From contig CASFAV010000015.1 of NCBI GenBank assembly GCA_949292905.1, positions 1-37,276 of the forward strand: a stretch of 37,276 nt of DNA, given 5' to 3'. A model generated the notes under the pieces. The model saw only the letters and a list, made by a program, of their open reading frames with translations, was not told the DNA's origin and made no database searches. Positions within the stretch are counted from its first letter, which is position 1. Each line of letters starts with the position of its first letter. The stretch is from an uncultured Eubacteriales bacterium (GTDB lineage Bacteria; Bacillota; Clostridia; Christensenellales; DTU072). The position numbers and the translations under genes were made by a program. Below, piece after piece: positions 15,510 to 23,352 of this stretch.

Positions 15510-15842
15510 TTAAACCGATCTGTTTTTATTATCCAGTTTCGATATCAGCCAATATAAATTCTCTTTGTCTTCCGGCGATAATCCGTCGTAGACGCGCAAC
15601 AGCGCGTTTCTTTTGATGTCGTGTTCGAGCGTGGGCGCCGTGTCGTAATAATCGTTGCTCTTTCCTATTAAATAATCTACCGAAGTCCCGAAATATTCCG
15701 CTAATTGTATCAGTTGTTCTATCGACGGTTGCGTTTTTCCGTTTTCCCAGTTATTGTAAGTGCCCTGACTGATATTAAAAATTTTTGATATTTCTCTTTG
15801 GGAGAGACCTTTTTCCGTGCGCAATTCAAATAATCTAATCAT
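15510..15842 (-). CDS. XRE-family repressor
   Basis: The 110-residue DNA-binding protein begins with a complete Cro/C1-type helix-turn-helix (residues about 1-60; LSQREISKIFNISQGTYNNWENG is the recognition region) and has a short C-terminal tail, perhaps for dimerisation. The ATG at 15842 has AGGAGA eight bases upstream. It is divergent from the two membrane-protein genes at 15970 and 16836, and an imperfect inverted repeat, GACTTATT with AATTAGTC (15892-15912), fills the spacer of their promoter. It is therefore likely to repress them. Similar small XRE proteins control phage, defence and envelope genes; the signal is unknown. Confidence 0.88.
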   Translation of the reverse strand: MIRLFELRTEKGLSQREISKIFNISQGTYNNWENGKTQPSIEQLIQLAEYFGTSVDYLIGKSNDYYDTAPTLEHDIKRNALLRVYDGLSPEDKENLYWLISKLDNKNRSV

Positions 15843-15889
15843 AGTCTTGTCTCCTAAAGATATATTATGAAGAAATTTAATAATAAATG

Positions 15890-15918
15890 TTGACTTATTA
15901 AATAAATTAGTCTAATAT
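15890..15918 (+). promoter_or_regulatory. Promoter and operator of the PH-like gene pair
   Basis: TTGACT (15890-15895) and TAATAT (15913-15918) are 17 bases apart. The spacer is nearly all occupied by an imperfect palindrome (GACTTATT, AAATA, AATTAGTC), a good candidate site for the adjacent XRE protein. Confidence 0.65.
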
Positions 15919-15969
15919 AATGAATGTGATTAGAAAACATAATCAAATTCATACGTGAAGGAGGAATAT

Positions 15970-16827
15970 ATGGCAAGTGATACCGCCGTCAATCTGGCGG
16001 CAGACGAAAAGGTTATCCGTACTTTTCCTTATCAGAGGATGTGGGGCAAGAAATACGAACAGAGATCGACTCTGACTCTCACGAATAAGCGGATAATACA
16101 CAAGAGCGTGGAAAAATTCAAGGACACCACGCAGACTTATTCGAGCGAAATACCTTTAGACGACGTGGACAGTCTGGATTACGTTTATCACTATAAACGC
16201 AAACCGATGAATATTGTAGTCAAGGTAGTGCTCCTGATCTTGGCGATATTCGGCGTAGTGCTGATTTATTCGGGGAATATGGCGGCGGAAAGCGGCGCTT
16301 CCACGGCAGGCATCGTGATCGTCTGCGCGGCTGTCCTGATATTCGTGCTGTGCCTCATTTTCAGGAAAAAGGAATATCTTTTTTATCTGAAAGCCTGCAG
16401 GATCTCTTATATGAGAACTTCGTCGCATTTACAATTCGGCAGTTTCAAAATGCGCGGCAGGAAGCAACGTGGGAAAGGTAAAAAGGGGCTTTCGGGCTTT
16501 CTGAAAGGTCGCGCCGCAGGCATACTGGCTGTCATTGCGCTGATATGCGTATTGATAGTTCTCATGTTGGAAGGGGCGGAAACGCTGGGCAATAATTTGC
16601 CGTATGCGTTGCTCGCCGTGATTTTTTTGATCGTGCTCGTGTCGGTCGCCGTATCCAAACGCGGCAAAAACGATAACGGCGATTCGGAAATAGGCAAACC
16701 TCATTTCGTGGTGACCAATTTGAAAAAGTCCGTGGACGCAGAAGCGGTATTGGCGCTGATCAACGAGATAGGCGCGTTGACGCTGGAAAACAAAAAACCC
16801 AAATCAAAATATTCGGATATACAATAG
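15970..16827 (+). CDS. Membrane protein with PH-like N-terminal domain
   Basis: I recognise a bacterial PH-like segment but no characterised family. Residues about 10-75 (ADEKVIRTFPY, then STLTLTNKRIIHKSV and SEIPLDDVDSLDY) match the membrane-protein PH pattern in which a TNKRI strand is diagnostic. Hydrophobic pairs follow at about 82-135 and 185-232, so there are about four membrane segments, then a soluble C-terminal part ending in NEIGALTLENKK. The start at 15970 is chosen for GAAGGAGGA five bases upstream; an in-frame GTG at 15955 overlaps that site. A paralogue follows eight bases after the stop. Expression is probably set by the divergent XRE repressor. Confidence 0.8.
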   Translation: MASDTAVNLAADEKVIRTFPYQRMWGKKYEQRSTLTLTNKRIIHKSVEKFKDTTQTYSSEIPLDDVDSLDYVYHYKRKPMNIVVKVVLLILAIFGVVLIYSGNMAAESGASTAGIVIVCAAVLIFVLCLIFRKKEYLFYLKACRISYMRTSSHLQFGSFKMRGRKQRGKGKKGLSGFLKGRAAGILAVIALICVLIVLMLEGAETLGNNLPYALLAVIFLIVLVSVAVSKRGKNDNGDSEIGKPHFVVTNLKKSVDAEAVLALINEIGALTLENKKPKSKYSDIQ

Positions 16828-16835
16828 GAGGAGAT

Positions 16836-17390
16836 ATGGAACTCAAACTTGCAAATAACGAACAGATAGTAAAAACTTACACTTACAGCACCCGCAGTAT
16901 TAAAAGCAATGCGGGTAAGGAAAACGTCAACAATAATCTGATCATTACCAACAAGAGGATCATAAACGAAAGCGTCAGCAAAAAGACCGTCATCCGTAAA
17001 GAGATCCCCGTAGAAGCGGCGGATTACGTATATACCGTTTTTGCCACGCAGGGCATCACGTTACTGGTGGCTATAATAGCCGCGGTGGCGGGCGTGCTTT
17101 CGTTGATTATCGGCGTTACGACAGACATGACGATCCTGACCGTACTGGGAATAGTTATGCTGGTGATAGCCGTAGCCGCGGTGATCAAATTTTTCCTCAG
17201 CAAGGGCGCCGGCGTCATGGTCGAGATATCCGGCAAAATGGGAGAACACAGCCTCATGCAGATGGGAACTTCCTCGCTGACCAAATCCGTGCGTTTGCAC
17301 AAACTCAAGATCAAAGTGGACAAATCCGTCTCGGAAGCCATGGTCAACGAGATAGGCGCGTTATTGTTGGATCTCAAAAGAAAATATTAA
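16836..17390 (+). CDS. Membrane protein with PH-like domain, paralogue of preceding gene
   Basis: The 184-residue product has the same layout as its neighbour with one membrane pair instead of two. The N-terminal PH-like part (NNEQIVKTYTY, NNLIITNKRIINESV, KEIPVEAADYVY) covers residues about 5-68, two hydrophobic segments lie at about 72-118, and the soluble tail ends VNEIGALLLDLKRKY, aligning with the other protein's NEIGALTLENKK. AGGAGGAG precedes the ATG. The pair probably arose by tandem duplication and may work as a complex. Function is unknown; stress sensing at the membrane is one possibility, without direct evidence. Confidence 0.78.
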   Translation: MELKLANNEQIVKTYTYSTRSIKSNAGKENVNNNLIITNKRIINESVSKKTVIRKEIPVEAADYVYTVFATQGITLLVAIIAAVAGVLSLIIGVTTDMTILTVLGIVMLVIAVAAVIKFFLSKGAGVMVEISGKMGEHSLMQMGTSSLTKSVRLHKLKIKVDKSVSEAMVNEIGALLLDLKRKY

Positions 17391-17423
17391 AACGTATTCC
17401 GGAAATTGCTTGAAATAACCGTT

Positions 17424-17467
17424 AAAGAAAAGGCGTTCGGCGTATATTACCCGGACGTCTTTTCTTT
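17424..17467. terminator. Bidirectional terminator between PH-like genes and MATE gene
   Basis: AAAGAAAAGGCGTTCGG (17424-17440) pairs with CCGGACGTCTTTTCTTT (17451-17467), with one G-T pair and A/T-rich outer ends. It overlaps the last codons of the MATE gene. Confidence 0.75.
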
Positions 17468-18850
17468 GTCGTTTTCGGTTTGCGTTATGGCGGGAGCGGT
17501 CACCGAATCGACATTTTGTTTCGGTCGCATTTTTTTATTGACTATGAAATAGTAAACTATGCAGAGGATAAGGCTCGCCGCGGCGGATACGGGTACCGCT
17601 ATCCCGATGAGGAACATATTCGTGTCCGGAAGATGGCGGAAAAGATAGGAAAGCGGTATCCTCACCGCGAAGGCGCTCAGAAGCCCCTGTATCATCACGA
17701 AAGGCGTTTTGCCGAGTCCGTTGAAAAAACCAAGCATGCAGAACGACACCGCTATTATCATATATTCGAAGGAACAGCTTTTGAAGTACAGCGCGGTAGA
17801 GGCGATCACTTCTTCGTCGGACGTGAAGATCCTTGCGAGGATATCGCCGCCGAAAAAGGTCATGAAAAACACCGCCAACCCGAATACGAAAGATATCGCC
17901 GTGGTGCGGAAGAGCGCGGAATTCGCGCGGCGGTAATTGCCGTGTCCCGTGTTTTGCGCCACGAAAGCCGCGAGCGCGGAGAGGAAGGACATGGGCACTA
18001 TGGCGAGGAAGACGAAAAGCTTTTCGGCGATCCCGATGCTTGCCGACTGCACCACGCCGAGCCCGTTGATTATCGCGGTTATGATGAGGAACGATATGCT
18101 CACGAGGAAGTCCTGCATCGCTATCGGCGCGCCGACGAAAAGTATTTTTTTGATGACGCCTTTTGCTTTGAAACCCGACTTGCGTACGGGGAAGGGGAGA
18201 CGTTTTTTATAGAGGTACGCGAGCGAGAAAACCACGCTCGAAGCCTGCGCTATCACGGTGGCGAGGGCGGCTCCCGCGGCGTCCAGATGCAGTACCGCCA
18301 CGAATACGAGATCGAGCGCTATATTGACGAGACAGGCTATCGCCACGAAAACGAACGGAGTGACGGAGTTGCCTATCCCGCGGAAAATGCCGCTTATCCC
18401 GTTATACGCGGTGATGAATATCATTCCCGCGCCGCATATCCTTATATATTGGACCGTGCCTTCGAGCGCCGATTCGGGCGCTTTCAACAGGCGGGCGAGC
18501 GGTTCGGGTACCGCTACGAGTACCGCCGTTATCGTTACGGCGACGACGGTGAACAGCTTTAACATCCCGCACACTACGTTGCCCGCTTTCTCGAGGTCCC
18601 CGGAGCCTACCGATTGCCCGATCAGCACCGTAACTCCCATAGTGAGTCCCGTGACTATCGCGGTTACCGCGACCATGAGCTGGCTTCCCGTCGCCACCGC
18701 GGAAATGCTTGCGGTGGAGCCGAATTGCCCGACCACCACGAGATCCACCGCTCCGTAGAGGGATTGCAGAAAGAGCGACAGCATCAGCGGTATCGCGAAA
18801 CGTATCAGCGGCGGTAATATTTTGCCTTGTAGAAATTCGTTATCCTTCAT
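17447..18850 (-). CDS. MATE-family multidrug/cation antiporter
   Basis: This is a 12-helix inner-membrane exporter of the MATE family, 467 residues, which couples efflux of toxic organic cations or other small molecules to Na+ or H+ entry. The opening (LQGKILPPLIRFAIPLMLSLFLQSLYGAVDLVVVGQFG) is the family signature, and the two halves are related. The start at 18850 is preferred over an upstream ATG at 18889 because the upstream one lies between the -35 and -10 boxes of the apparent promoter. The C-terminal tail is hydrophilic. Substrate cannot be read from sequence. No other gene shares the transcript. Confidence 0.92.
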   Translation of the reverse strand: MKDNEFLQGKILPPLIRFAIPLMLSLFLQSLYGAVDLVVVGQFGSTASISAVATGSQLMVAVTAIVTGLTMGVTVLIGQSVGSGDLEKAGNVVCGMLKLFTVVAVTITAVLVAVPEPLARLLKAPESALEGTVQYIRICGAGMIFITAYNGISGIFRGIGNSVTPFVFVAIACLVNIALDLVFVAVLHLDAAGAALATVIAQASSVVFSLAYLYKKRLPFPVRKSGFKAKGVIKKILFVGAPIAMQDFLVSISFLIITAIINGLGVVQSASIGIAEKLFVFLAIVPMSFLSALAAFVAQNTGHGNYRRANSALFRTTAISFVFGLAVFFMTFFGGDILARIFTSDEEVIASTALYFKSCSFEYMIIAVSFCMLGFFNGLGKTPFVMIQGLLSAFAVRIPLSYLFRHLPDTNMFLIGIAVPVSAAASLILCIVYYFIVNKKMRPKQNVDSVTAPAITQTENDKEKTSG

Positions 18851-18867
18851 CTTCTTGTCCCGTTTAT

Positions 18868-18906
18868 ACCCTTCAAAAGGGTAACGCATTTATCCTGCGA
18901 TGTCAA
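18868..18906 (-). promoter_or_regulatory. Promoter and palindrome of the MATE gene
   Basis: On the minus strand TTGACA (18901-18906) and TACCCT (18878-18883) are 17 bases apart. A perfect palindrome, ACCCTT, CAA, AAGGGT (18868-18882), overlaps the -10 box and the likely start of transcription, so it may be an operator. Confidence 0.6.
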
Positions 18907-18964
18907 CCGAAAAAAGCGAACGCGCGGAATGCGTTTCGCGTATAACTCAAATGCCGTTATTTCG

Positions 18965-18993
18965 TTGTATAAATTCGGTCTATGCGTTATAAT
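18965..18993 (+). promoter_or_regulatory. Promoter of the nahK operon
   Basis: TTGTAT (18965-18970) and TATAAT (18988-18993) are 17 bases apart, about 57 bases upstream of nahK. Confidence 0.7.
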
Positions 18994-19050
18994 GTAATCA
19001 AATCGGAAGAAACCGCGCGAAGGAATCACGGAGCGCGGAGGAGGTGAACG

Positions 19051-20130
19051 ATGAGCGAAGACATGCGCGTGATAACGACAATAGCGGATATGTTCGGTAT
19101 GGAAGCGCCCGCAAAGGAAGCCGTGCGTTACGGTTGCGGTCATATCAACGATACTTACCGCATTACCGACGAAAACGGGAAGTATTATATACTGCAGAAA
19201 ATAAATCATAACGTATTCCGTAACGTCGCTCAACTAATGAAAAACATCGTCGGCGTGACCGAATACATCGCGCGCGGAGAAGAGCCGGGAGCGGAGTATC
19301 TCCGCGTGATACCCGTAGCGGAAGGCGGCAGTTATCTTGAGTACGAAGGCGGTTACTACCGTATGTATAATTTCATATACGGCGGCGTAAGTATAGAAAC
19401 GCGCCCGACCGCGGAAGAAATGCGCGTTTCGGGGCGGGGTTTCGGGCGCTTTCAACAGCTTCTCGACGGTTATCCCGCGGAAACGCTTTTCGACACGATA
19501 CCGGATTTCCACGATACCGTGAAGCGTATGGAGAACTTGCGCGCGGCGATAGCCGCCGACAGAGCGGGAAGGCTCCGCGAAGTGAAGAAAGAAGTCGAGT
19601 GGTATCTCGAACGGGAAAAGTATTGCGGCGTAGCCGTGAGAGGGCTTGCGGACGGCAGGCTTCCTTTGCGGGTTACGCATAACGATACCAAACTCAATAA
19701 CGTGCTCATCGACCGCGCGAGAGGGGAAGCGGTGACGGTCATCGATCTCGACACGGTGATGAAAGGAAGTATCCTGTACGATTTCGGCGACGGCATACGT
19801 TCCGGAGCGAATACGGGAGCGGAGGACGAGAAGGATCTTACGAAAGTCAATTTTTCGCGCGAACTTTTCGACGCTTACACGGAAGGCTTCGTATCCGAAG
19901 CGGGCGGGAGGCTTGCGGACGCGGAGAAGGAGCTTCTCGCATTCGGCGCGATACTCATGACCTACGAATGCGGTATGCGCTTCCTTACCGACTATCTCGA
20001 AGGGGACGTATATTTCAAAGTGCACCGCGAGGGGCACAATCTCGACCGCACTCGCACGCAGATGAAGCTCGTAAGCGATATGGAGCAACAGCTCAAGGAC
20101 ATGGAGGCAACGGTAAAACGTTATGCTTAA
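19051..20130 (+). CDS. nahK: N-acetylhexosamine 1-kinase
   Basis: NahK phosphorylates GlcNAc or GalNAc at the anomeric C1, the salvage step that feeds hexosamines into nucleotide-sugar metabolism. The 359-residue protein has the aminoglycoside phosphotransferase kinase fold: catalytic loop THNDTKLNN (His210, Asp212, Asn217) and metal-binding VIDLDTVM (Asp232, Asp234). The N-terminal GCGHINDTYRI is the nucleotide-binding loop of this family. GGAGGAGGTG lies before the ATG. Its stop overlaps the next gene by eight bases, and galE follows, matching the nahK-galE pairing of the lacto-N-biose/galacto-N-biose pathway. The phosphorylase and uridylyltransferase of that pathway are not in the window. 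A homoserine- or choline-kinase-like activity is a weaker alternative. Confidence 0.87.
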   Translation: MSEDMRVITTIADMFGMEAPAKEAVRYGCGHINDTYRITDENGKYYILQKINHNVFRNVAQLMKNIVGVTEYIARGEEPGAEYLRVIPVAEGGSYLEYEGGYYRMYNFIYGGVSIETRPTAEEMRVSGRGFGRFQQLLDGYPAETLFDTIPDFHDTVKRMENLRAAIAADRAGRLREVKKEVEWYLEREKYCGVAVRGLADGRLPLRVTHNDTKLNNVLIDRARGEAVTVIDLDTVMKGSILYDFGDGIRSGANTGAEDEKDLTKVNFSRELFDAYTEGFVSEAGGRLADAEKELLAFGAILMTYECGMRFLTDYLEGDVYFKVHREGHNLDRTRTQMKLVSDMEQQLKDMEATVKRYA

Positions 20131-20695
20131 ACCGGAAATATTTATAGAAAAGGACGTAAACGTCGTTAAATTGAGAGAAAACTTAACGGGGCACGAGGCG
20201 CCGAAGGCTACGGAAGTGAAAATGTGGCTCGAAGACGACGTGGTGAAATTCCTTTTCGAATGTACCGACAACGTGATAATATCGAAAGGGAAGAAGTTCA
20301 ACGACAAGCTGTACGAAGGGGACGTCGTGGAATTTTTCCTTACTCTCGGCAGCCGCGAAAAGTATCTCGAACTCGAAGTCAATCCCGACGGAGCCGAGTA
20401 TGCCGTAATAGTCGTGAACGAAGGCGGAATGGGGAATTTCAAACTTTATCCCTTCGATTCGAGTCCTTTCACTTCGCTGACGGAGCGCACGTCCGGCGGT
20501 TGGCGTTCCGAGTGGAGCATTCCGCTCGATAATCTTGCCGCGATAGGCTGGACGAAAGAGTGTTCCTATTGTAATATTTACAGGCAGGATTATTCGGGCG
20601 ACGGCACGCTTGCGTTGTATGCGTTCAATCCCACTTATGCGGAAACGTTCCATTTGCCGGCGAGTTTCGTGCCGTTCGGCGTGGAAGAGAACTGA
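20123..20695 (+). CDS. CBM9-like carbohydrate-binding protein, cytoplasmic
   Basis: The 190-residue protein matches the carbohydrate-binding family 9 (DOMON-like) beta-sandwich: KMWLEDDVVKFLFECTD, LYEGDVVEFFLTLG, YLELEVNPDGAEYAV and SEWSIPLDNL are typical strands. Such domains usually sit in secreted xylanases or lipoproteins, but this one is stand-alone with no signal peptide. Its start overlaps the end of nahK (ATGCTTAA). A role in binding a hexosamine or its derivative inside the cell is inferred from the neighbourhood. It ends 61 bases before galE. Confidence 0.75.
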   Translation: MLKPEIFIEKDVNVVKLRENLTGHEAPKATEVKMWLEDDVVKFLFECTDNVIISKGKKFNDKLYEGDVVEFFLTLGSREKYLELEVNPDGAEYAVIVVNEGGMGNFKLYPFDSSPFTSLTERTSGGWRSEWSIPLDNLAAIGWTKECSYCNIYRQDYSGDGTLALYAFNPTYAETFHLPASFVPFGVEEN

Positions 20696-20702
20696 CGTAA
20701 AC

Positions 20703-20719
20703 GCGCGCCGCGGGCGCGC
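20703..20719 (+). other. GC-rich stem-loop upstream of galE
   Basis: GCGCGCC and GGCGCGC form a perfect 7-base-pair stem with a 3-base loop. No T run follows; like the iolD-iolE hairpin it sits inside an operon and may affect mRNA stability or partial termination. Confidence 0.45.
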
Positions 20720-20756
20720 TGAAAATTAAAAAATTACCTTTTATGGAGGTGTCAAT

Positions 20757-21749
20757 ATGAAAATTTTGGTCACAGGCGGAGCAGGGTACATAGCGGCGCA
20801 TACCGACGTCGTGTTGCTGGAAGCGGGTTACGACGTGGTGGCGGTGGACAATTTCGTCAACAGCTCTTACGAGAGTATCGAGAAGGTGGAGAAGATCACT
20901 TCTCGCAAAGTCAAATTCTACGAGGGCGACGTATGCGACAAAGCGGTGCTCGAGAAAATATTTACCGAAAACAAAATAGACGCAGTCATACACTTCGCGG
21001 GACTCAAAGCGGTGGGCGAGAGCTGTCATAAACCTCTTCTTTATTACCGTAACAACCTGATGTCCACGCTTTCGTTACTCGAGACCATGTCGAAGTACGA
21101 CGTCAAGAGGTTCGTATTCAGCTCTTCCGCTACCGTATACGGTACGCCGGAGAGACTTCCTCTCGACGAGGGATGCAGACTTTCCACGACCAATCCTTAC
21201 GGCGCCACTAAACTTATGATAGAGAATATTCTCCGCGACGTGTATGCGGCTGACAATAGCTGGCACATATTGCTTCTGAGGTACTTCAATCCCGTGGGCG
21301 CGCACGAGAGCGGACTTATCGGAGAGGACCCGAAGGGCATACCGAATAACTTGATGCCTTACGTGGCGAAAGTCGCGCACGGCGAACTGCCCTTCCTCAA
21401 CGTGTTCGGCGGCGATTACGATACCCCCGACGGCACCGGCGTGAGGGATTATATCCACGTCATGGATCTTGCGGAAGGGCACCTTGCGGCGCTCAGGAAT
21501 ATCGACAAATACGGCGTAGACGCCGTGAACCTCGGCACGGGAGTGGGCTACAGCGTGCTCGATATGGTCAAGGCGTTCGAGAAAGCGAGCGGCAGACCGG
21601 TCCCGTATAAGATAGTTGACCGTCGCCCCGGCGATATCGCCACCTGCTACGCTTCCGCGGAGAAAGCGAAAAAAGAACTCGGCTGGAGCGCGAAGCGCAA
21701 CCTCGAGGATATGTGCAGAGATCTCTGGAACTTCCAGACTCACAAATAA
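20757..21749 (+). CDS. galE: UDP-glucose 4-epimerase
   Basis: GalE interconverts UDP-glucose and UDP-galactose (in some members also the N-acetyl forms) with bound NAD+. The 330-residue short-chain dehydrogenase has the catalytic Tyr148 and Lys152 in YGATK, the SSSATVYG strand and the nucleotide-sugar loop RYFNPVGAHESGLIGEDP. The NAD-binding motif reads GGAGYIAAH where nearly all members have GGAGYIGSH, so the third glycine is Ala13. GGAGGTG lies before the ATG. Next to nahK it probably serves hexosamine or galactose salvage. The rest of the protein is intact and of normal length. Confidence 0.94.
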   Translation: MKILVTGGAGYIAAHTDVVLLEAGYDVVAVDNFVNSSYESIEKVEKITSRKVKFYEGDVCDKAVLEKIFTENKIDAVIHFAGLKAVGESCHKPLLYYRNNLMSTLSLLETMSKYDVKRFVFSSSATVYGTPERLPLDEGCRLSTTNPYGATKLMIENILRDVYAADNSWHILLLRYFNPVGAHESGLIGEDPKGIPNNLMPYVAKVAHGELPFLNVFGGDYDTPDGTGVRDYIHVMDLAEGHLAALRNIDKYGVDAVNLGTGVGYSVLDMVKAFEKASGRPVPYKIVDRRPGDIATCYASAEKAKKELGWSAKRNLEDMCRDLWNFQTHK

Positions 21750-21787
21750 ATACAAAAGACCATTACGATCGGAAAGAAGGATAAAAG

Positions 21788-22987
21788 ATGTATAATTCCA
21801 AGATGCACGAACTGGGTAGCAAACGCTCGGTGATAAGAGAACTGTTCGAATTCGGTAAGAAGCGCGCCGCCGAAGTTGGCGCGGACAAAGTCTACGACTT
21901 CAGCCTCGGCAACCCCAACGTGCCCGCTCCCGAATGCGTGAGAGAAGCTATAGCGGAATTGAACGCGATGAAGGATACCACCCTTCTGCACGGATACACC
22001 TCGGCGCAGGGCGACGCGGGCGTGAGGAAGGACGTAGCGGAATATATCAACGAGCGTTTCGGAACGGCGCTTACAGCCGATTCGATATACATGACGGTAG
22101 GGGCGGCGGCGGCGCTCACGATATGCCTTAACGCGCTTACCGTAGAGGGCGACGAATTCGTGACCGTCGCTCCGTATTTCCCCGAATACAAGGTGTTCAC
22201 CGAAGCCGCGGGCGCTAAATTCAAAGTGGCGCCTATGCGCAGAGAAGATTTTTCCGTAGACGCCGGAGCGCTTTCGGCGCTTATCAACGAGCACACCAAA
22301 GGCATAATATTGAACTCGCCCAACAACCCTTCGGGCGTTGTGTATTCCGAGGCTTGCATCAAAGAAGTTTGCGCTATTTTGGAGTCCAAGAGCAAAGAGT
22401 ACGGACACCCGATATATCTTATTTCGGACGAACCGTACCGTGAACTCGTATACGGCGGAGTAGAGGTCAAGTACCTTATGAATTATTACGCGAACACGCT
22501 CGTATGCTATTCTTACTCGAAGTCGCTGTCGCTGCCCGGAGAGCGTATCGGATATATCGCGGTAAGCAACCGCGCCGAGGACGAGAGGGGAATATACGCG
22601 GCGATCTGCGGCGCGGGCAGGGCGCTCGGATACGTCTGCGCGCCGAGCATGATGCAGTACGTCGTAAGGAAATGTCTGCGCGCGAAGCCCGATATCGAGG
22701 CATACCGCGCCAACCGCGATCTCGTCTATAACGCGCTTACGGAATTCGGATACGAATGCGTAAGACCGGACGGCGCGTTCTATCTTTTCGTGAGAGCGCC
22801 GGGCGGCGACTCTGACGAATTCTGCGAGAGGGCAAAAAAGTACGGATTGCTCATCGTGCCGGGCGGCGACTTCGGCGCGCCGGAATACGCGCGCATAGCG
22901 TATTGCGTATCGCACGATATGATAGAGCGCTCGCTTCCCGCCTTTCGCGAGCTCATGGCGGAGTATGCGGAGAGATTGCAAGGGTAG
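21788..22987 (+). CDS. PLP-dependent class I aminotransferase
   Basis: The 399-residue fold-type I enzyme uses pyridoxal phosphate to move amino groups, probably with aspartate or a related amino acid. The lysine that binds the cofactor is Lys245 in SYSKSLSLPGERIGY. Other family marks are NSPNNPSGVVYS, SDEPYRELVY and the C-terminal arginine in YARIAYCVS. GAAAGAAGGA lies before the ATG. It sits 38 bases after galE and may share the transcript, though no pathway link is evident. The exact amino-acid substrate cannot be read from sequence. Confidence 0.9.
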   Translation: MYNSKMHELGSKRSVIRELFEFGKKRAAEVGADKVYDFSLGNPNVPAPECVREAIAELNAMKDTTLLHGYTSAQGDAGVRKDVAEYINERFGTALTADSIYMTVGAAAALTICLNALTVEGDEFVTVAPYFPEYKVFTEAAGAKFKVAPMRREDFSVDAGALSALINEHTKGIILNSPNNPSGVVYSEACIKEVCAILESKSKEYGHPIYLISDEPYRELVYGGVEVKYLMNYYANTLVCYSYSKSLSLPGERIGYIAVSNRAEDERGIYAAICGAGRALGYVCAPSMMQYVVRKCLRAKPDIEAYRANRDLVYNALTEFGYECVRPDGAFYLFVRAPGGDSDEFCERAKKYGLLIVPGGDFGAPEYARIAYCVSHDMIERSLPAFRELMAEYAERLQG

Positions 22988-23023
22988 CGTAACAACAACT
23001 CGCAACATACATCGAAAAAGTAA

Positions 23024-23052
23024 TTGACAAACCGCCCGAATTATTATACAAT
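23024..23052 (+). promoter_or_regulatory. Promoter of tRNA-Ala
   Basis: TTGACA (23024-23029) and TACAAT (23047-23052) are 17 bases apart, ending 12 bases before the tRNA. Confidence 0.85.
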
Positions 23053-23064
23053 AAACGGGCGCAC

Positions 23065-23140
23065 GGGGGTATAGCTCAGTTGGTAGAGCGCTTGAATGGC
23101 ATTCAAGAGGCCAGCGGTTCGAACCCGCTTATCTCCACCA
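23065..23140 (+). tRNA. tRNA-Ala(GGC)
   Basis: The 76 bases form a cloverleaf with encoded CCA: acceptor GGGGGTA with TATCTCC (G-U at 3-70, the alanine identity pair, and another at 5-68), D arm AGCTCAGTTGGTAGAGC, anticodon stem CTTGA with TCAAG around ATGGCAT (anticodon GGC), T arm around TTCGAAC. It reads GCC and GCU. Confidence 0.95.
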
Positions 23141-23177
23141 AAAACAAAGGACACCAAACAAGGTGTCCTTTGTTTTT
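23141..23177 (+). terminator. Terminator of tRNA-Ala
   Basis: AAAACAAAGGACACC (23141-23155) and GGTGTCCTTTGTTTT (23162-23176) form a 15-base-pair stem starting directly after the CCA. It recurs at 23357-23392 without a tRNA. Confidence 0.85.
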
Positions 23178-23352
23178 GTCGGATAGCGGGTAACGTTCCG
23201 CCGCGCTTTAGCGCGCGCGGTGCGTTAGTTTGCGCTCCGCGCAAACCTGACGAGCTAAACGAAGAGCTATACGATTTCCGCACTCGTAAACAAACGAAAA
23301 AGCGAATATAAGCACAGACTTGTGCGAGTGAGCCGCAATCCGATAAAATATC
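23178..23352 (+). ncRNA. Structured repeat unit E1 after tRNA-Ala
   Basis: Same plan as the tRNA-Val array. A near-inverted tRNA tail (GGATAGCGGG, 23181-23190) is followed by P1, CCGC/CGCGC with GCGCG/GCGG around TTTA. Then come the linker TGCGTTAG, P2, TTTGCGC (23229-23235) with GCGCAAA (23239-23245), the conserved CTGACGAG, and P3, CACTCG (23281-23286) with CGAGTG (23325-23330). Stem sequences differ from the tRNA-Val units but pairing and linkers agree. Confidence 0.5.
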
